A stretch of DNA of 64,000 nt from Pomphorhynchus laevis (Eukaryota > Acanthocephala > Palaeacanthocephala > Echinorhynchida > Pomphorhynchidae): assembly GCA_012934845.2 (NCBI GenBank), contig WNNJ02002298.1:1-64000 (forward strand), written 5' to 3'. Made by a program: the position numbers and the translations under genes. Below are positions 30,858-42,699 of the stretch, one piece after another. The notes beneath the pieces are model-generated. The model searched no databases. It saw only the letters and a program-made list of their open reading frames with translations, and was not told where the DNA came from. The stretch's first letter is position 1. The number at the start of each line of letters is the position of its first letter.

Positions 30858-31077
30858 GAACTGACAGGAATAATCTGGAAGTGACAGGAATAATCTGGAA
30901 CTGACAGGAATAATATGGAACTAGCAGGAATAATCTGGAACTGCCAGAAATAATCTGGAACTGGCAGGAATAATCTGGAATTGACAGGAATAATCTGGAA
31001 CTGACATGAATAATCTGGAACTGATAGGAATAATCTGGAACTGACAGGAATAATCTGGAACTGTCAGGAATAATCTG
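30858..31077. repeat. 20-bp tandem array, 11 units
   Basis: Consensus GAACTGACAGGAATAATCTG, 11 units with one or two changes each. It lies immediately upstream of the family B leader (minus strand) and ends where a Ty3 integrase fossil starts. It could be a monomer array of the LINE 5' UTR. Confidence 0.9.
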
Positions 31078-31094
31078 GAATGTAAGTAATTAAC

Positions 31095-31700
31095 AATCAA
31101 GACAATTTTTTAACCAGTAAGGCGATTATACTCAGTTAGTCTTACTGCTAAACGACGAATGTGTGTAAACTTTCGCTCGTGTGGAGTTGTTCCGGTGGCT
31201 GTACACAATAAGGACTGAATGGAATGTAATGCGTGGTCAAGGACTTCTTCCCAAAGTACTAGTTGCAGATGTAAATCGCACAGTCGTAGCTGTATGGCTT
31301 GCCACACAGTCCCATTCAGTCGTTTAATTTGTCCATTTCAGCGAGGATTATAAACTGAACTATGACTTACTGCAACACCATATTTTCCAAAGAATGAATT
31401 GAATTCAATGGATGTAAATGACGCACCATGGTCAGAGTGTACAAATTGAGGGTGACCAAAAAGATTGAAAATTGATTTCAAACACCTTTTAACTGTGTCC
31501 ATATACATGTCAGGAAAGGCGAAATCGAAAGGATATCGGGAGAATTCGTCCACAACATAGAGGAGATAGGGGTGTCGTGTATATGATGGAATCGGACATT
31601 TGAAATATATGGCTAGTCGCTCAAATGGTGTGGTCGCCTTAATTACTTACTGTCAGAGTTCTTCAGAAAACGCGGTTTTAGTCGAGCGTATGAATGGCAT
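31095..31700 (-). mobile_element. Ty3-type fossil, integrase part
   Basis: The minus strand gives integrase core segments (LYVVDEFSRYPFDF, FVHSDHGASFTSIEF, TATGTTPHERKF). It belongs to the same broad lineage as the element at 22396 but is clearly diverged. It is broken, with several breaks, and is an old fragment without LTRs. Confidence 0.8.
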
Positions 31701-32516
31701 TGGCCTGCAACAATTCGTACGTCCTCGACCGTATAAGGAAGATTTCTTTGACATATGAAGTGAGCAAGTCAGAATAAACATATCAGTATGAATTCACAGA
31801 CAGTAGACAAAAGCAAGCAACTAGCAAATGAGCGGACGACCGAAACAAAAAGTATACCACAACGGGAGAGGAGAAAACCGGCTCGTTATAGACATGACCA
31901 ATTTGTGACGAATATGGACTTAAGAGAAAGTCTTTTTATAGCGACACAGATGAAGAAACTTATACAAGCGAGAAGGGGAAAGATATATACAATGTTATAA
32001 AAATAGATCCATCCTCGCTGTTTTCTTTCATTGATGAGGGTATCCGTCTTGTTGGAGCTCTATCCCGCTATAGATGTACCGAAGACCGATCTTTTATCGA
32101 GTCCGAAGTCAAACGTCTAATGAATTTGGAAATTATTGAACCAAGTAAATCACCTTGGAGAGCTCAAGTAGCACTAGTTAAAGATACAAGCGAAGTTCGA
32201 ATTATTGATTACAGCGAAACCGTGAATCGGTATACTCATCTAGACGCTCTTCCGCTACCCAGAATTGGCAAACTTGTAAATAGCTTAACTGAATTTCAGG
32301 AACATAATGTCTGCTTTGATTTTTGTAAGGATCTTATAATGTATACACATATTTGTAATTCTAGATATACGTTGGTGTTATTGTTATAAATAAAGATTAC
32401 AAGATCTTTACAGATCTTAATGGACTTTATAACCTTTTTGAATAATAATAGATTTTCTTAAACAAAATAATACAAGGTTAATAAGTTCAGCTAAAGAAAG
32501 AAAACACCAAATGACA

Positions 32517-35008
32517 TTAACTTATTTTTCTTACTACTGTTACAGCCTCCATATTCACGGCCTTAGGTCCGGTGGGATCTGAGCCCTCCAACCAATCCAA
32601 CACGCCGCTGTTTGACTGAACCACCCGGGCTCTTTCACCCACCCATACCCGAAGAGTACAATCGAGGCGGACTATGCTGGGTAAACGAGATACGAAAAGA
32701 TTGAGAAACCTTAGCCTTTGCTCTGGGGGACGTCCTCTAGAACAAAAGACTAATCCCGATATAGTCCAAGTGGCCCAGAGGCGCACCTAAGTTTTCCCTT
32801 TCAATGTCAGATGATGGGCCCGTTTCAGGGCCCACCTAGCTCTCTTCAGGGTACGTTTAAGTCTATCCATGTCGGTTTTCGCCGACCAGTTTACCGTAAC
32901 GGTGAACCCCAGGTATTTTACTCCACTTATAAAGGTAGGGAGTGGTTGATTATAAAAAATGGAGAAGTGCGCAGAGAGTGCTAATCTCTTAAGTTTTTGA
33001 TTTGTTGCAGGGGCGCCATAGAAGACAACCACCTGCGATTTAACGGAGTTTAAAATAAGATTGGACTTGGGTAACTGGTTTTTAATCTTAAATAGAAACG
33101 GGTGATGTTCGAGACTACGTCTTTGCACCTGCGTCCAGATAACAGGGATGTGGTATCATCAGCGTATACCAATACACGTTGTTCGCGTTTAAATATTTTA
33201 AAGAGTTCAATGGAGGCAGCAAGAAATAAGATTGGAGAAAGTGGTGAACCTTGAGGCACACCCGTAATAGGGTAGAACTGACGCGCATCAGGGTCGTCAT
33301 CATAATAAAATCGCTTGGTGTACAGCAGTATCTCCAACCTGTTAACAATTCTCGCAGGCAACCCGAGGGACCTGAGAGAAGAGATAACAAAGGGAATGGA
33401 GATGCGGTCAAATGCAGAAAAATCAAGGAAAACAGCCACAGCAAGTTGATGACTATTCTCCTGACAAAACTGATTTACTTCACCTACAGCTGAATGGACG
33501 GAGAGACCTTTGACGAACCCATGGAAACCTGGTGGGATTAAATTAAGCCTACTCAGATGATCGTGGATTCCACGCGCAAGCGGTTTTTTGTAGATTGATA
33601 CGAGGGAATTTTGAATCGATATGGACCGCAGGTCTTTAGGACATGAGAATTAATTTGTCTTAGGTAAAAATATACATCTACTAATGTTGATGCCGGCCAC
33701 ATCGGATGGGGCGGCTAATAGCATTGTGACGGCCACTTCTCTTCTTTGTTCGGCTGTCAAAAGCTGACAGACACGAGAAGAGAGAGGAGCGACGGATTTG
33801 GAGGTGCCCGGAAGAGGAGTTAAGTATATCTGTAACAGCTATATCTCTACTCCTGAAGTCGCCCCAAGGCGGGATTGGCTAAGGTGATTGAGTGGCTCTT
33901 TAATTATGTAGGGATAGTGACTCCTCCAAAACTATGTCAAGATCTAAATTACAAATCCAACCAATGCCCTATCCTTCCAACAGACAAACTTCTCCTTTTC
34001 GAATATCTTCCAAAAGGAAGACTGGGATGGATTAAGGGAAGCAATGCTTGCCCTATCCTTACAAAGTTGGAACCTATATCTAGTGCTCCGATATTATTTC
34101 GAGATAACTTGCTTGGCAGAAGCAGAGAGGTTGAAAAGACGGAGCATATACGCTAAGGTCCTGAGTTTTTTCGGAGTGGTACTGTAGATACGACCTTTAT
34201 AGATTGTCGAAAGCAACGCGGTAGCTTGCGAAGAGAGGTAGTAATTAAATTCGGTTAAACTCTCATTATCAATTCTGGGAAAGCGTTGGATAGCTGCCTG
34301 AAATAAATCCGCTCTGATAGGATCAAAGTGGAATCTCCTTCGAAGCAGCGTATCCTCTTCTATCTGCCAGCGAATCAAATCATAAGAAGTGGACAAAAGT
34401 TGTCGCGACTGCTCCGTACAGTGGCGTTTTAACAACCACATCTTATGAAGCAATAATAAGTCAAGGAGTGAATTCGTTGATGTGCAATGAAAGGTGGGGG
34501 ACGGTGGTTTGTGAATAAGATAACCGTTCCTATCTCTGCGGAGTGCTGCATTAATCCAACGACCAGTTTTGTCGTTAAAGTCACCAAGTACCACGTCGTA
34601 TCCGCTATCAATAATCATATCCATGAGGTCACGGTTCTTGTAAATCCCACCAGGACGGATGTAGACATTGCCCAGACTGGGGCGTTTACCGTTCTTACAG
34701 AGTGAAACTACTAAACAAGAAAGGGCTGGACGAGAATAGTTGAGTAGCAGGGACGATCTTAAGGAGCATTTAACTATGGTTAAAAGACCATGAGATGAAA
34801 AAGAGTGAGGTGGGGTTATGTACGGAGTATAGTGGGAACAAATGTGTTTAGGGATAAATCGAGTAATGTCCTGCGGTAGACGGATAGACCGCGTCTCCTG
34901 AAGGACTATAACATCTGCATTTCTACCAGATAGAAGTCTAAAGGCAGAAGCTCCTCCCATATTCCACTGAAGAATATTCAGTAAAAAAGGCTCACGAGTA
35001 CTCTGCAT
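32517..35008 (-). pseudogene. Family C ORF2, broken
   Basis: Endonuclease: LNILQWNMGGASAFRLL, ADVIVLQETRSIRL, DVVLGDFNDKTGRW (35008-34094 is one open frame). RT pieces: FLDFSAFDRISIPFVI (motif A, shortened), YPITGVPQGSPLSPILF, VLVYADDTTSLL (near 33170). The C-terminus ends WLEGSDPTGPKAV. A gap in homology around 33640-34080 and several frame changes are seen relative to copy 2 (46937-49315). Confidence 0.8.
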
Positions 35009-35012
35009 TGTG

Positions 35013-35552
35013 TTAGGTCATCTGTATGGGAATGCCACATCGTTTGACAGAGCTAGGGGTGGAAGGGTTACCCCCTCTATCACTAGCGCCATCTAGAGTG
35101 GGCACTTGCCAACGGGCAATTTCATCATTTTCCTTGGAGGCTGCTTTCTTTAATAACATCCCAATCGTTACATGGGGAACGGCGTGGGCCGAGCGCCCCC
35201 TTTTCTTTGAGAACGGAACCGCAGCAGGCTTGGAAACCTGCTGGGACTCGTAAAAATCCGCTGCCAGGGCCGTAATTAGGACCTCGAGTTTTTTATAAAC
35301 TGACTGGGTTTTGGTGTCCATGATAGTTAGCAGCTCGGAATCTGATAGACGGGTTGACATGCTTGAGAACGAGTCTTTCTTAGCCGGATGAACGATAGGG
35401 CAGAATTTTTCTTTGTAAGATTGAAGCACCGGACAGCGACGAGACCAGGCGGGGTGGGACTCCCCGCAATTAGAGCACAAAGGGGGAGAGGTGCAGCTCT
35501 CCCCTGACTCAATGCTGTAGCCCACGCCACATACCCCGCAACTGGCATGCTG
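35013..35552 (-). pseudogene. Family C ORF1 (gag-like), C-terminal part
   Basis: Reads a zinc-knuckle end (CTSPPLCSNCGESHPAWSRRC) and a Lys/Ser-rich tail, ending GIPIQMT followed by stop. The stop lies four bases before the ORF2 ATG (TAACACAATG). The N-terminal half and the first knuckles are lost by truncation. Confidence 0.8.
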
Positions 35553-36451
35553 AGATGTTGTTGTGATTGTTTTAATTTACCATAAATTATTCTTGAATAT
35601 ACACGAATAATTGTAGAGCTTCAAACTGTTGCACATTTCATTATATTTGATGTTTATTTCATTGTGAAACAGTGAAATTCCATTAAGTCGCATGAGGCAG
35701 TTTGTATTTTATCTTCGTCATGCTCGTATTTTAAGTGTTTGTGGATAGCAATTGGTTTGTATTTATGCTGTTTGACACGATCAATTAAGTTACATGTTGT
35801 GTATCCTATGTGACAAGCAACAACAACGATTTTTTTAAATAAAATTAAACTACAGGATAAATTGCAAGAAAAAGAGAACAATCAACCAGTAAATAACAAG
35901 TAAAGACAATTACGACTGTATCATCCATGGTAGGCTTCATCAAAGTTACGGCCTCAAATCCAACAGGGGATCTCAGCCCTCCAGCCAATCCAACACGCTT
36001 GTAAGAAGCATTACATCCATCTCTATTACAACGGAATTGATACATAACGTTGTGCTCTTATGCTTGAGTATGCTCTATTAGTGAAGCGTAGGAACCTAGA
36101 TGATTTGGTCGAAAATATCCTTGGATGTTGATTTGTCTGTTCGGTTCCTTACATTTCACGTGCCGTGAGACTAGGCTATTAAGTATTTTCACATCATTGT
36201 AGTTGGCAGGAAAGTCACAATGGTAATTGTATTATTAGTGGCTTCACCATATGGCTTCATTTTTCTATGTTGCTCAATACAATTACTAATAGCAATATCT
36301 ATGATCCTTAATGGGTAACCAGAATTGATCATGGCTTGTTTGATATGGCTGATTTCATTTTTGAGAAAAGATATCATTTAGAAAATGAAATCAGTTTTTG
36401 AAAATGAAAATTAAATTCTTATGGTAAATTAACACAATCACAACAACATCT
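35553..36451 (-). mobile_element. Penelope-like element fragment with GIY-YIG endonuclease
   Basis: On the minus strand: a post-RT connector (IKQAMINSGYPLRIIDIA, then VKILNSLVSRHVKCKEPN), then the GIY-YIG start (YQFRCNRDGCNASY) and continuation (IGYTTCNLIDRVKQHK, HLKYEHDEDK). These halves are parted by the LINE scrap at 35819-35999. The fragment is bounded by 32-bp inverted repeats at 35553-35584 and 36420-36451 (31 of 32 match). Inverted terminal arms are a known oddity of PLE insertions. It is not whole. Confidence 0.8.
35819..35999 (-). mobile_element. Family C LINE 3' scrap inserted in the PLE
   Basis: About 180 bp. The minus strand starts GTTGGATTGGCTGGAGGGCT, the distinctive 3' region of the C elements at 32.5 and 46.9 kb, and runs into an AT-rich tail. 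Imperfect 10-bp flanking repeats (TGTGACAAGC at 35809 and TGTAAGAAGC at 36000) look like a target-site duplication. It interrupts the GIY-YIG domain. Confidence 0.75.
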
Positions 36452-37204
36452 GTTTAAAACGATTATGAAGTCCATTAAGATCCTTAGCTTAATTGAATAT
36501 CAGGTATTCTTCAGAGTTGACCTTCAAAGTGCTTATCATCAGATACCTGCGTTCCGATGAAAATATTTTTACAGCTTTCAAGGCAGCTGGACAGTTCAAT
36601 TGTATGTCGTTTAGACTTACAAATGCAGTTGCTGCTTTTCAACGGTTAATCAGCCAGATCATACAATCAGAAAATCTTGAAGCGACTTTCGCTTGCTTGG
36701 ATATCGTTATTGCTGGTGAATCAGATCAAGATCATCGACGAAACCTAGATCGTTTAATGGAAGTAGCAAAGCGGTATAACATTATTGCAATCCAGCCAAT
36801 TGCTCGTTTGCTAAAAAGAGTATGCATTTTTGGCTATTGGATTGACAATGGCTGTGTCACCTGATCCAAACAGAATAAACCGCTTTTATATCTCCAAGAA
36901 CATAAATGTCATTCACAATTAAAAAGCGTTCTCGGATTATTTGCACATTTCTCATGCTGGATTCGCAAATTCTCGTAAATTGTAGGCACCTTAGCACAAA
37001 CTTCGTCTTTCCTAATATCTCAAGAAGCAAAATCTGATATAAAACTCTTGAAGGAACTTCTAGGTCAGGCAACTATATCGAAAATCGATTTTACTATAAT
37101 ATTTGTTCTTGAAACGGATGCGCTTGATTATGCAACAGAGGAAACACTGCTACAAAACTCTAAACCCGTTGCTTTTTTACTCATATGCTTGATCATTATA
37201 AAAA

Positions 37205-37690
37205 AGGATTTATTTTAACGTGGCAAATGCGTGCCAGCGCACGCTTACATGACCACAACAAAACAAATGTAAATCATGTGTCGAGAAGGTGTGAACGGAG
37301 GAGGTGTTTGAATGTGATAAAGGAGGGGGCGCGGCGGACGTCGAGAGGGAGTTGATTTCAGGCGAGTGAGGCGGCGACGAGGAAGGATCGGAGACCGTAG
37401 TTGTTGGAGTAATTAGGAACGTGGAGTAAGAGGGTATGACAGGAACGAAGCGATAGCGAGGTGGGCGAGTATCGTCTAAGAAAGGAAGGTTGATGAACGA
37501 TGGGAGCCGACAGCGATGAGACGAAAAGTTACGAGAAGAAGGCGGAGTTTGATGCGGATGTGGATGGTGGGCCAGGAGAGTTGGCAAAATATGTGGATGT
37601 GTGGTCGAAGCGACGGAGACGAAAGAGCACTCGAACGGCGGTGTTGATTATTCGTTGTAGGGTAGGATGATGGATTTTGGAAAATTGGCG
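37205..37690 (-). mobile_element. Family B LINE 3' end inserted in the Ty3 fossil
   Basis: The minus strand gives the ORF2 C-terminus (about 37690-37210), with NSLPFLDDTRPP-like and SYSTFLITPTTTVSDPSSS frames, then the tail with the stem-loop at 37225-37248. It is of the same subfamily as the piece at 60118-60285. Confidence 0.8.
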
Positions 37691-38644
37691 AAAAGGCTAA
37701 GGCAGATATATTATAATACTCGAAAATATACTTCTGTTGAAAAGGAGGGCTTAGCTATCTCTAAGTCAATTTGTCATTGGCGACACTATCTCTCTGGACA
37801 ACCTTTTATCATTATCACCGAATAACATGTTCTCATTTGTGTTTTCGCAATCACATCGCAGTAAGATAAAAAGCGACAAGCTGACACGATGGCGCCTCGA
37901 ACTTTCAAGGTACTGATTCGACAAAAGTTACCGTCGCGGTGAAGACAATACGGCTGCCAATGCACTTTCTAGATGTTGTAACTCATTTTCCTCCAATTAC
38001 ACAATTTAATGCCGATCCACAAACAATTATATAATCCTGGAAACACTTCTATTACATTTTATACGTACTCATAATCTACAATTTTCAATCGATGATGTGC
38101 GAACAACATTGCGCAAGTGTCCTAGTTGCTTGAAGATAAAGCCAAAATTTTTCAAGCCTCCAACGGGTCGTTTTATTAAAGCATCACGACGTTAGAGTGT
38201 CTCGAAATTGACTATAAGGGCCCGTTGCCGAGCGTTAACCGAAATATCTATTTACTTACTGTTGTTGATGAATTCAGCCGATTTCCATTCGCATTCACAT
38301 GCCCAGATAATACGTCTTCTACAGCTATCAAATGCCTAGATCAATTTCTTGCAATTTTTGGATTACCCAACAATATACACTCTGACCGAGGTAGTTCGAT
38401 TACCTCTACTGAGTTCTGACGTTATTTAATCAACAAAGGTGTTTCACTTATTTGTTCACTCCGTACCATCCACAATCAAACGAGGAAGTAGAACGTTATA
38501 ACGCAACGATATGGAAGGCTATAACTCTACGTTTGGACGAATTAGAATTACTGGTTATCGAATGGCAACAGATGCTATCGCTCGCTTTGAATGCAATTCG
38601 ATCATTGCCCTATACACCAACAAACGAAGTGTTTCATTCGAAAA

Positions 38645-39640
38645 TGCTTACTATCCATAACCCTCTTTTACCCACTCTTCTCTTTAAATACTTCCCTCCC
38701 AGAACTATCCCACCTTCTTCCCGTTTCGTCTGATAAAGTTTCTTCGGTTCTGCTGTCATTACCTAATAAAACATCTCCTTCTGACCCAATTCCCACTCAC
38801 TTGCTTAAAAATATCTGCTCCTCTATATCACCCTTCCTAACCACATTGTTCAACTCGTCCATCCGTAGCCGTACATTTCCTTCCATATGGAAATGCGCCA
38901 CTTTTCGTCCTCTCATCAAAAAGCAATCTCTCGACTTCTCACTATCATCTTCGTACCGTCCTATTTCACTTCTACCAACCCTCTCTAAACTCCTTGAGCG
39001 TCTCGTTCTCAAGCAAGTTAATACAAATCTATTTTCCTCCAACTTATTTCCTCCCTTCCAAGCCGCTTTTCGTTCTAATTACTCCACCGAAATTGCCTGT
39101 CTTAAAGTTTATAATGACTTACTCATATCGCGCAATCATAAATTATGTAGTGTCATAGTTTCTTTTAAACTATCGTCTGCTTTTGACATGGCCGATTACT
39201 CGATTCTTCTCCATCGCCTTCGTCATGATTATGGCTTCTCTTTACCCACTGTATCATGGTTTTCTTCATATCTATCAAACCGTACATTTCGCGTCTATTC
39301 TAACTCTTCTTTCTCCTATCCTTCATCCATCCCAACCTGTGTTCTACAAGGCTACGTATTAGGCCCTATGCTTTTCTCTGTTCTTCTCGGTGATTTGTCT
39401 TCGATTTCTCATACATTTAACTTCTATCTTATGCAATATGCTGATGACATTATCATCTATGCTCATGCACCTGTTTATCGTATTCACGATCTTAGTGTTT
39501 CTGTTTCCATCTATCTTGTATAAATTTCCAATCATCTTTCTTCCTTTCGACTTTCTCAGAATCCTGATAAATCAAAAATTATGTAGATCCTACCTCGGAG
39601 CCTCGGCTTAGAACCTCCCTCTGTATCATTAAATTCTACA
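38645..39640 (+). mobile_element. Family B LINE, RT fragment
   Basis: One open frame carries LPNKTSPSDPIPTHLLKN, RPLIKKQSLDFSLSSSYRP, motif A VSFKLSSAFDMADYS (the usual first Asp is changed to Lys), a motif B relic VLQGYVLGPMLF (Gly-Val-Pro changed), and motif C LMQYADDIIIYAHAP. The altered motifs A and B show it cannot be active although the frame is long. It ends at a PLE piece near 39640. Confidence 0.8.
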
Positions 39641-39642
39641 AT

Positions 39643-39950
39643 GCACCTGTAAGTGCAGCTGTAATTAAACTTTCAGGTGCACATGCACCTGTAAGTTTAA
39701 TATCGATATGTTCAATCATGGATAAGAATCTGGATATATAATACAAATCTGGATATATCCAGATTTGTATTATTCCTTTCGTCTGTTCTAAAAATTCTTT
39801 CAAATAATTATTACTGAAATAGTGTTTTATACCAGTATCAATTTCAATTACTTTACCATATTTTTTGAAGTGTGCTTTAATTACTTTAAGAATTTTATTC
39901 ATATAGACAGCAAGTGGTTTTAATGTACATTTAAACGCACTACATGAAAC
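39643..39950 (-). mobile_element. Penelope-like element fragment
   Basis: The minus strand reads CSAFKCTLKPLAVYMNKIL and AHFKKYGKVIEIDTGIKHYF, the pre-motif-A region of PLE RT, nearly the same as the piece near 63280-63430. Its distal end contains a long palindrome (39738-39773) and repeated GCACCTGTAAGT words (39644 and 39687). Confidence 0.75.
39738..39773. repeat. 36-bp perfect palindrome
   Basis: AATACAAATCTGGATATATC and onward reads the same on both strands with no loop. It lies inside the PLE fragment at the point where its RT homology stops. Confidence 0.9.
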
Positions 39951-41480
39951 GTAGACATGTACATTTAAACGCACCACGTCCCGTCCTTCCCGTCTCGTTT
40001 CCCAATAACTTGCATCCATCAATCAAAATCACATCCACCAACCTCCACTATCCTTCCACTCATAACCTTTCCTCACATCGCTTGCCACTCACTTTATTAT
40101 CATTATCCTTTATGTTATCCGTCGTCAAACCAAATTACTCCAAATCATCAACTGCCTGCTCTTCTATCGTGATCTCACCTACTCACGTCAGTTGTCCTCC
40201 TTTACAAAAGCGCTTTCCTTCTCGCGATCGTTGCGTCATTGTCACTAATATCACACCCTCCAACTCCTTATCTCCACAAGCACGTCTGGCCACAATGTTT
40301 CCGCCTTCAGATCCATCATCTTGTCTATTGTTCCTGCGGATAAACCATTCTTTTTCAAGGACATTTCTCCTGTCGCATTCATCCGTCTAAACAAATATTC
40401 TCAATCTAATCCTTCCCAACCCCCTCTCCTAAAAATTGTTTTCAAGCGTCGCTCTCACGCGTCTTCTGTCCTCTCTCAACGATTCGAACTCATGTCATCT
40501 TCAACCTGTTCGAATTTTTCCCCGATCGCGCCCCTTCTAAAATCGCTCAAATCTATTCAGCCTGCATCAAAAAACGCCGTTGCGAGGAAAACGGCGAAAC
40601 ATCACTCTCCATCCGAAACATACACGGAAATTTTCAAGTTGTCAACACCCGGCCAAAAATTCGATGGCGATCCATCTCTCCTATGTGTCTTCTCCACTAG
40701 ACTCTTTCGCCACAGCACACGGTTTCCGCCTCGGTCTCCTCAACACTAGATCTATTCTCAATAAATCCGATCTAATCATCAACCTATTCACCAAGCAATC
40801 CATCGATCTCTTCTGCCTCACCGAATCCTAACACTCAGATTCCGACGACCTTTCCATTCGCCGTCTCCTCTCTGCCGGTTGCTCCTCGGTCGAACCCGCC
40901 CGCCCCCTTAGCTCATGGTCTTCTAAATTCTCGAATCATGGCGGCATCGTCGCATTCGCACGTCACTCAGCGTCTCTTCGCAAAAATCAATCCCCCTTTC
41001 AGTCCCCGCTGTTTTAAATTGCACACTTGTCGTTATTCTAACCCGATCACTCTAGATCTCGCCATTGTATACCGTCCTCGTTCATCAGCTCCTACACCCT
41101 TAATTTTTTACCGAACTCGCTGACCTCCTTTCTCATTGTTCTTTGTTCTCAATCACTTCACTCGTTCTAGGCGACTTCAATATCCGCGTAGACGCCCCTC
41201 TTCCACGGATATCATCCGGTTCATCAACATTCTATCCAACTACAATTACAAACTAATCTCCACTGCCCCCACACATATACTTGGTGGGGCACTCGACATC
41301 ATCGCTGTCCCCGATCATTTTGCTGCCTACACCTCACTGTCCATCTCTGATTCTGGTCTATCCGATCACTTTCTTATCACCCTTGATCTCACTCACAACC
41401 ACACACCTCCTCACAAACCTACAATCCTACGTCGCCCTTGAACAAATCTTGAACTCTCCCTTCTCCGCTCTGCCTTACTC
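39951..41480 (+). mobile_element. Family B LINE, 5' half, second copy of the 9.6-kb type
   Basis: This is closely similar to 9685-11205: an ORF1 C-terminal block, then endonuclease motifs (LGLLNTRSILNKSDLI, LFCLTES, LGDFNIRVD, GGALDIIAVPDHFAAYTSL). Small indels and stops split both ORFs. Its start (CCACGTCCCGTCC) abuts PLE sequence and its end joins another PLE piece, so neither end is intact. Confidence 0.85.
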
Positions 41481-41484
41481 AAAT

Positions 41485-42060
41485 TATATTTTATATTATA
41501 TGGTATGCATGAATGCTCATTCAAAAATATGTTTCTTGTAAATTTAAATATGTCATCTTTACGATATAAATTAATAGTAGTTTTAGTTAATGTTATTTAA
41601 TGTTCATATCTAGATATACACCTTCTTTATCATTAATATTGGTTTTGTTAAGAATAAGGCTTTCTGGATAAATGTGCTCACTAATTGAATAAAAATTATA
41701 GAATTAAATACACATATATCATCAATGTATCGAAACATATATTTCATATATTTATATTGTTTAGATTTAGTTTTTACACAGTTATGAACAAATTCATATT
41801 CTATAAAGCTTAAAAACAAGTCAGCTATAATTGGGCTACTATTACCACCAATTGGAACACCTTTTACTTGTCTAAATATAGATGTCACTTTCTTTAAATA
41901 ATTTTGATTTATCAAAATATTTAAGGATTCTATTAATTCAATTTTATCCATATATTTATATTTATTTGATGGTTTAATTTTTGTTAGATAGGCGTTATAA
42001 TTATTATAACATATATATGTATATCTTTTTCCGAATATAATCCTGAAATTCAACCGTTGA
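41485..42060 (-). mobile_element. Penelope-like element RT fragment
   Basis: The minus strand has FGKRYTYICYNNYNAYLTK, KGVPIGGNSSPIIADLFLSF (PLE motif B) and YMFRYIDDICVFNS (motif C, Tyr-Ile-Asp-Asp). Beyond it, the RKDDIFK region leads to 41485. This is the most informative PLE RT core in the window. It is not whole. Confidence 0.85.
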
Positions 42061-42690
42061 TCGTTGAGAGGTTCGCCGTTTTCATCGTATTTGTGCTTCT
42101 GCCGTCAAATTCTCAAGTCGGCATTTTAGAATGTACGTAGGTTGTTTAGTTATTTTCATGCTGACTAGATGCGTTTTCTTTAGGGTATTCGCTATATCGC
42201 GATTTCCCACGATTAATAGTATTTCTCCTTCATATGAAATTAGCGAATACTTCGGGTTAGATTCGATAGTTTTTACGGATGTAACAAGAGGTAAATACTT
42301 GCTTATTTCATGTTGCATGATAAACGAGGTATGAGAATTGAGCATTCATTCTTTAACGTTCCTATTGTTAATTGGCTTGTATTTGATTTGATTACGGCGT
42401 TTATGTCTAAACATCCTATCATGGTGACTTTCGTTAGTGATGGTACATAAGAGGATACGGTTTCAAGCGTGAACATAAGGAAGTACTTTCCCCAAGGAGT
42501 AATTAGTATTCGCTTTGCTCTAAAAGCTAGCAATATTCCGCTCCACAGTAGCCCGACGTATCTCTTGATTGGCCATTTCCTCAAGGGTTTGAGGGTATCA
42601 GACCTTTGATGTCAACTGCGAGACGTCCAAATACTCGAGTTGATTTAATCACATGAAAAATTCCGAGACGGCAAAAACGTGGTTAGATTT
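42061..42690. other. Unassigned stretch between PLE and LINE
   Basis: Minus-strand frames 42345-42082 (YSLISYEGEILLIVGN, IANTLKKTHLVSMKI) and 42584-42303 are open, but I do not recognise them. They could be the N-terminal region of the neighbouring PLE or a decayed host or element gene. Confidence 0.35.
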
Positions 42691-42699
42691 CGCAACATC

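Larger units (their letters stand above)
32455..35552 (-). mobile_element. Family C LINE (I/R1/Jockey-like), copy 1
   Basis: Antisense element with the C-terminal part of ORF1, a whole but broken ORF2, and a 3' UTR ending near 32460. Its 5' end (35552) abuts a PLE repeat arm, so it is 5'-truncated inside ORF1 and lies within a PLE. The 3' region carries GGGATCTGAGCCCTCCA, which is shared with copy 2 and with the scrap at 35819-35999. Confidence 0.85.
31788..38645 (+). mobile_element. Ty3-type fossil, split by later insertions
   Basis: Parts on the plus strand: a pol C-terminal-like piece (31788-32000), the RT N-terminal part (about 32000-32300), the RT middle (36485-37200), the RNase H region (about 37730-37970) and the integrase (about 38040-38645). 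It is cut by a 4.18-kb composite insertion (32301-36484) and by a family B tail (37205-37690), and ends at another B piece. It is old and broken many times. No LTRs are seen. Confidence 0.75.

Noticed and set aside
30858-31077. A CRISPR array
   Set aside because: The 20-bp units are directly adjacent with no spacers, no cas genes are present, and the genome is eukaryotic.
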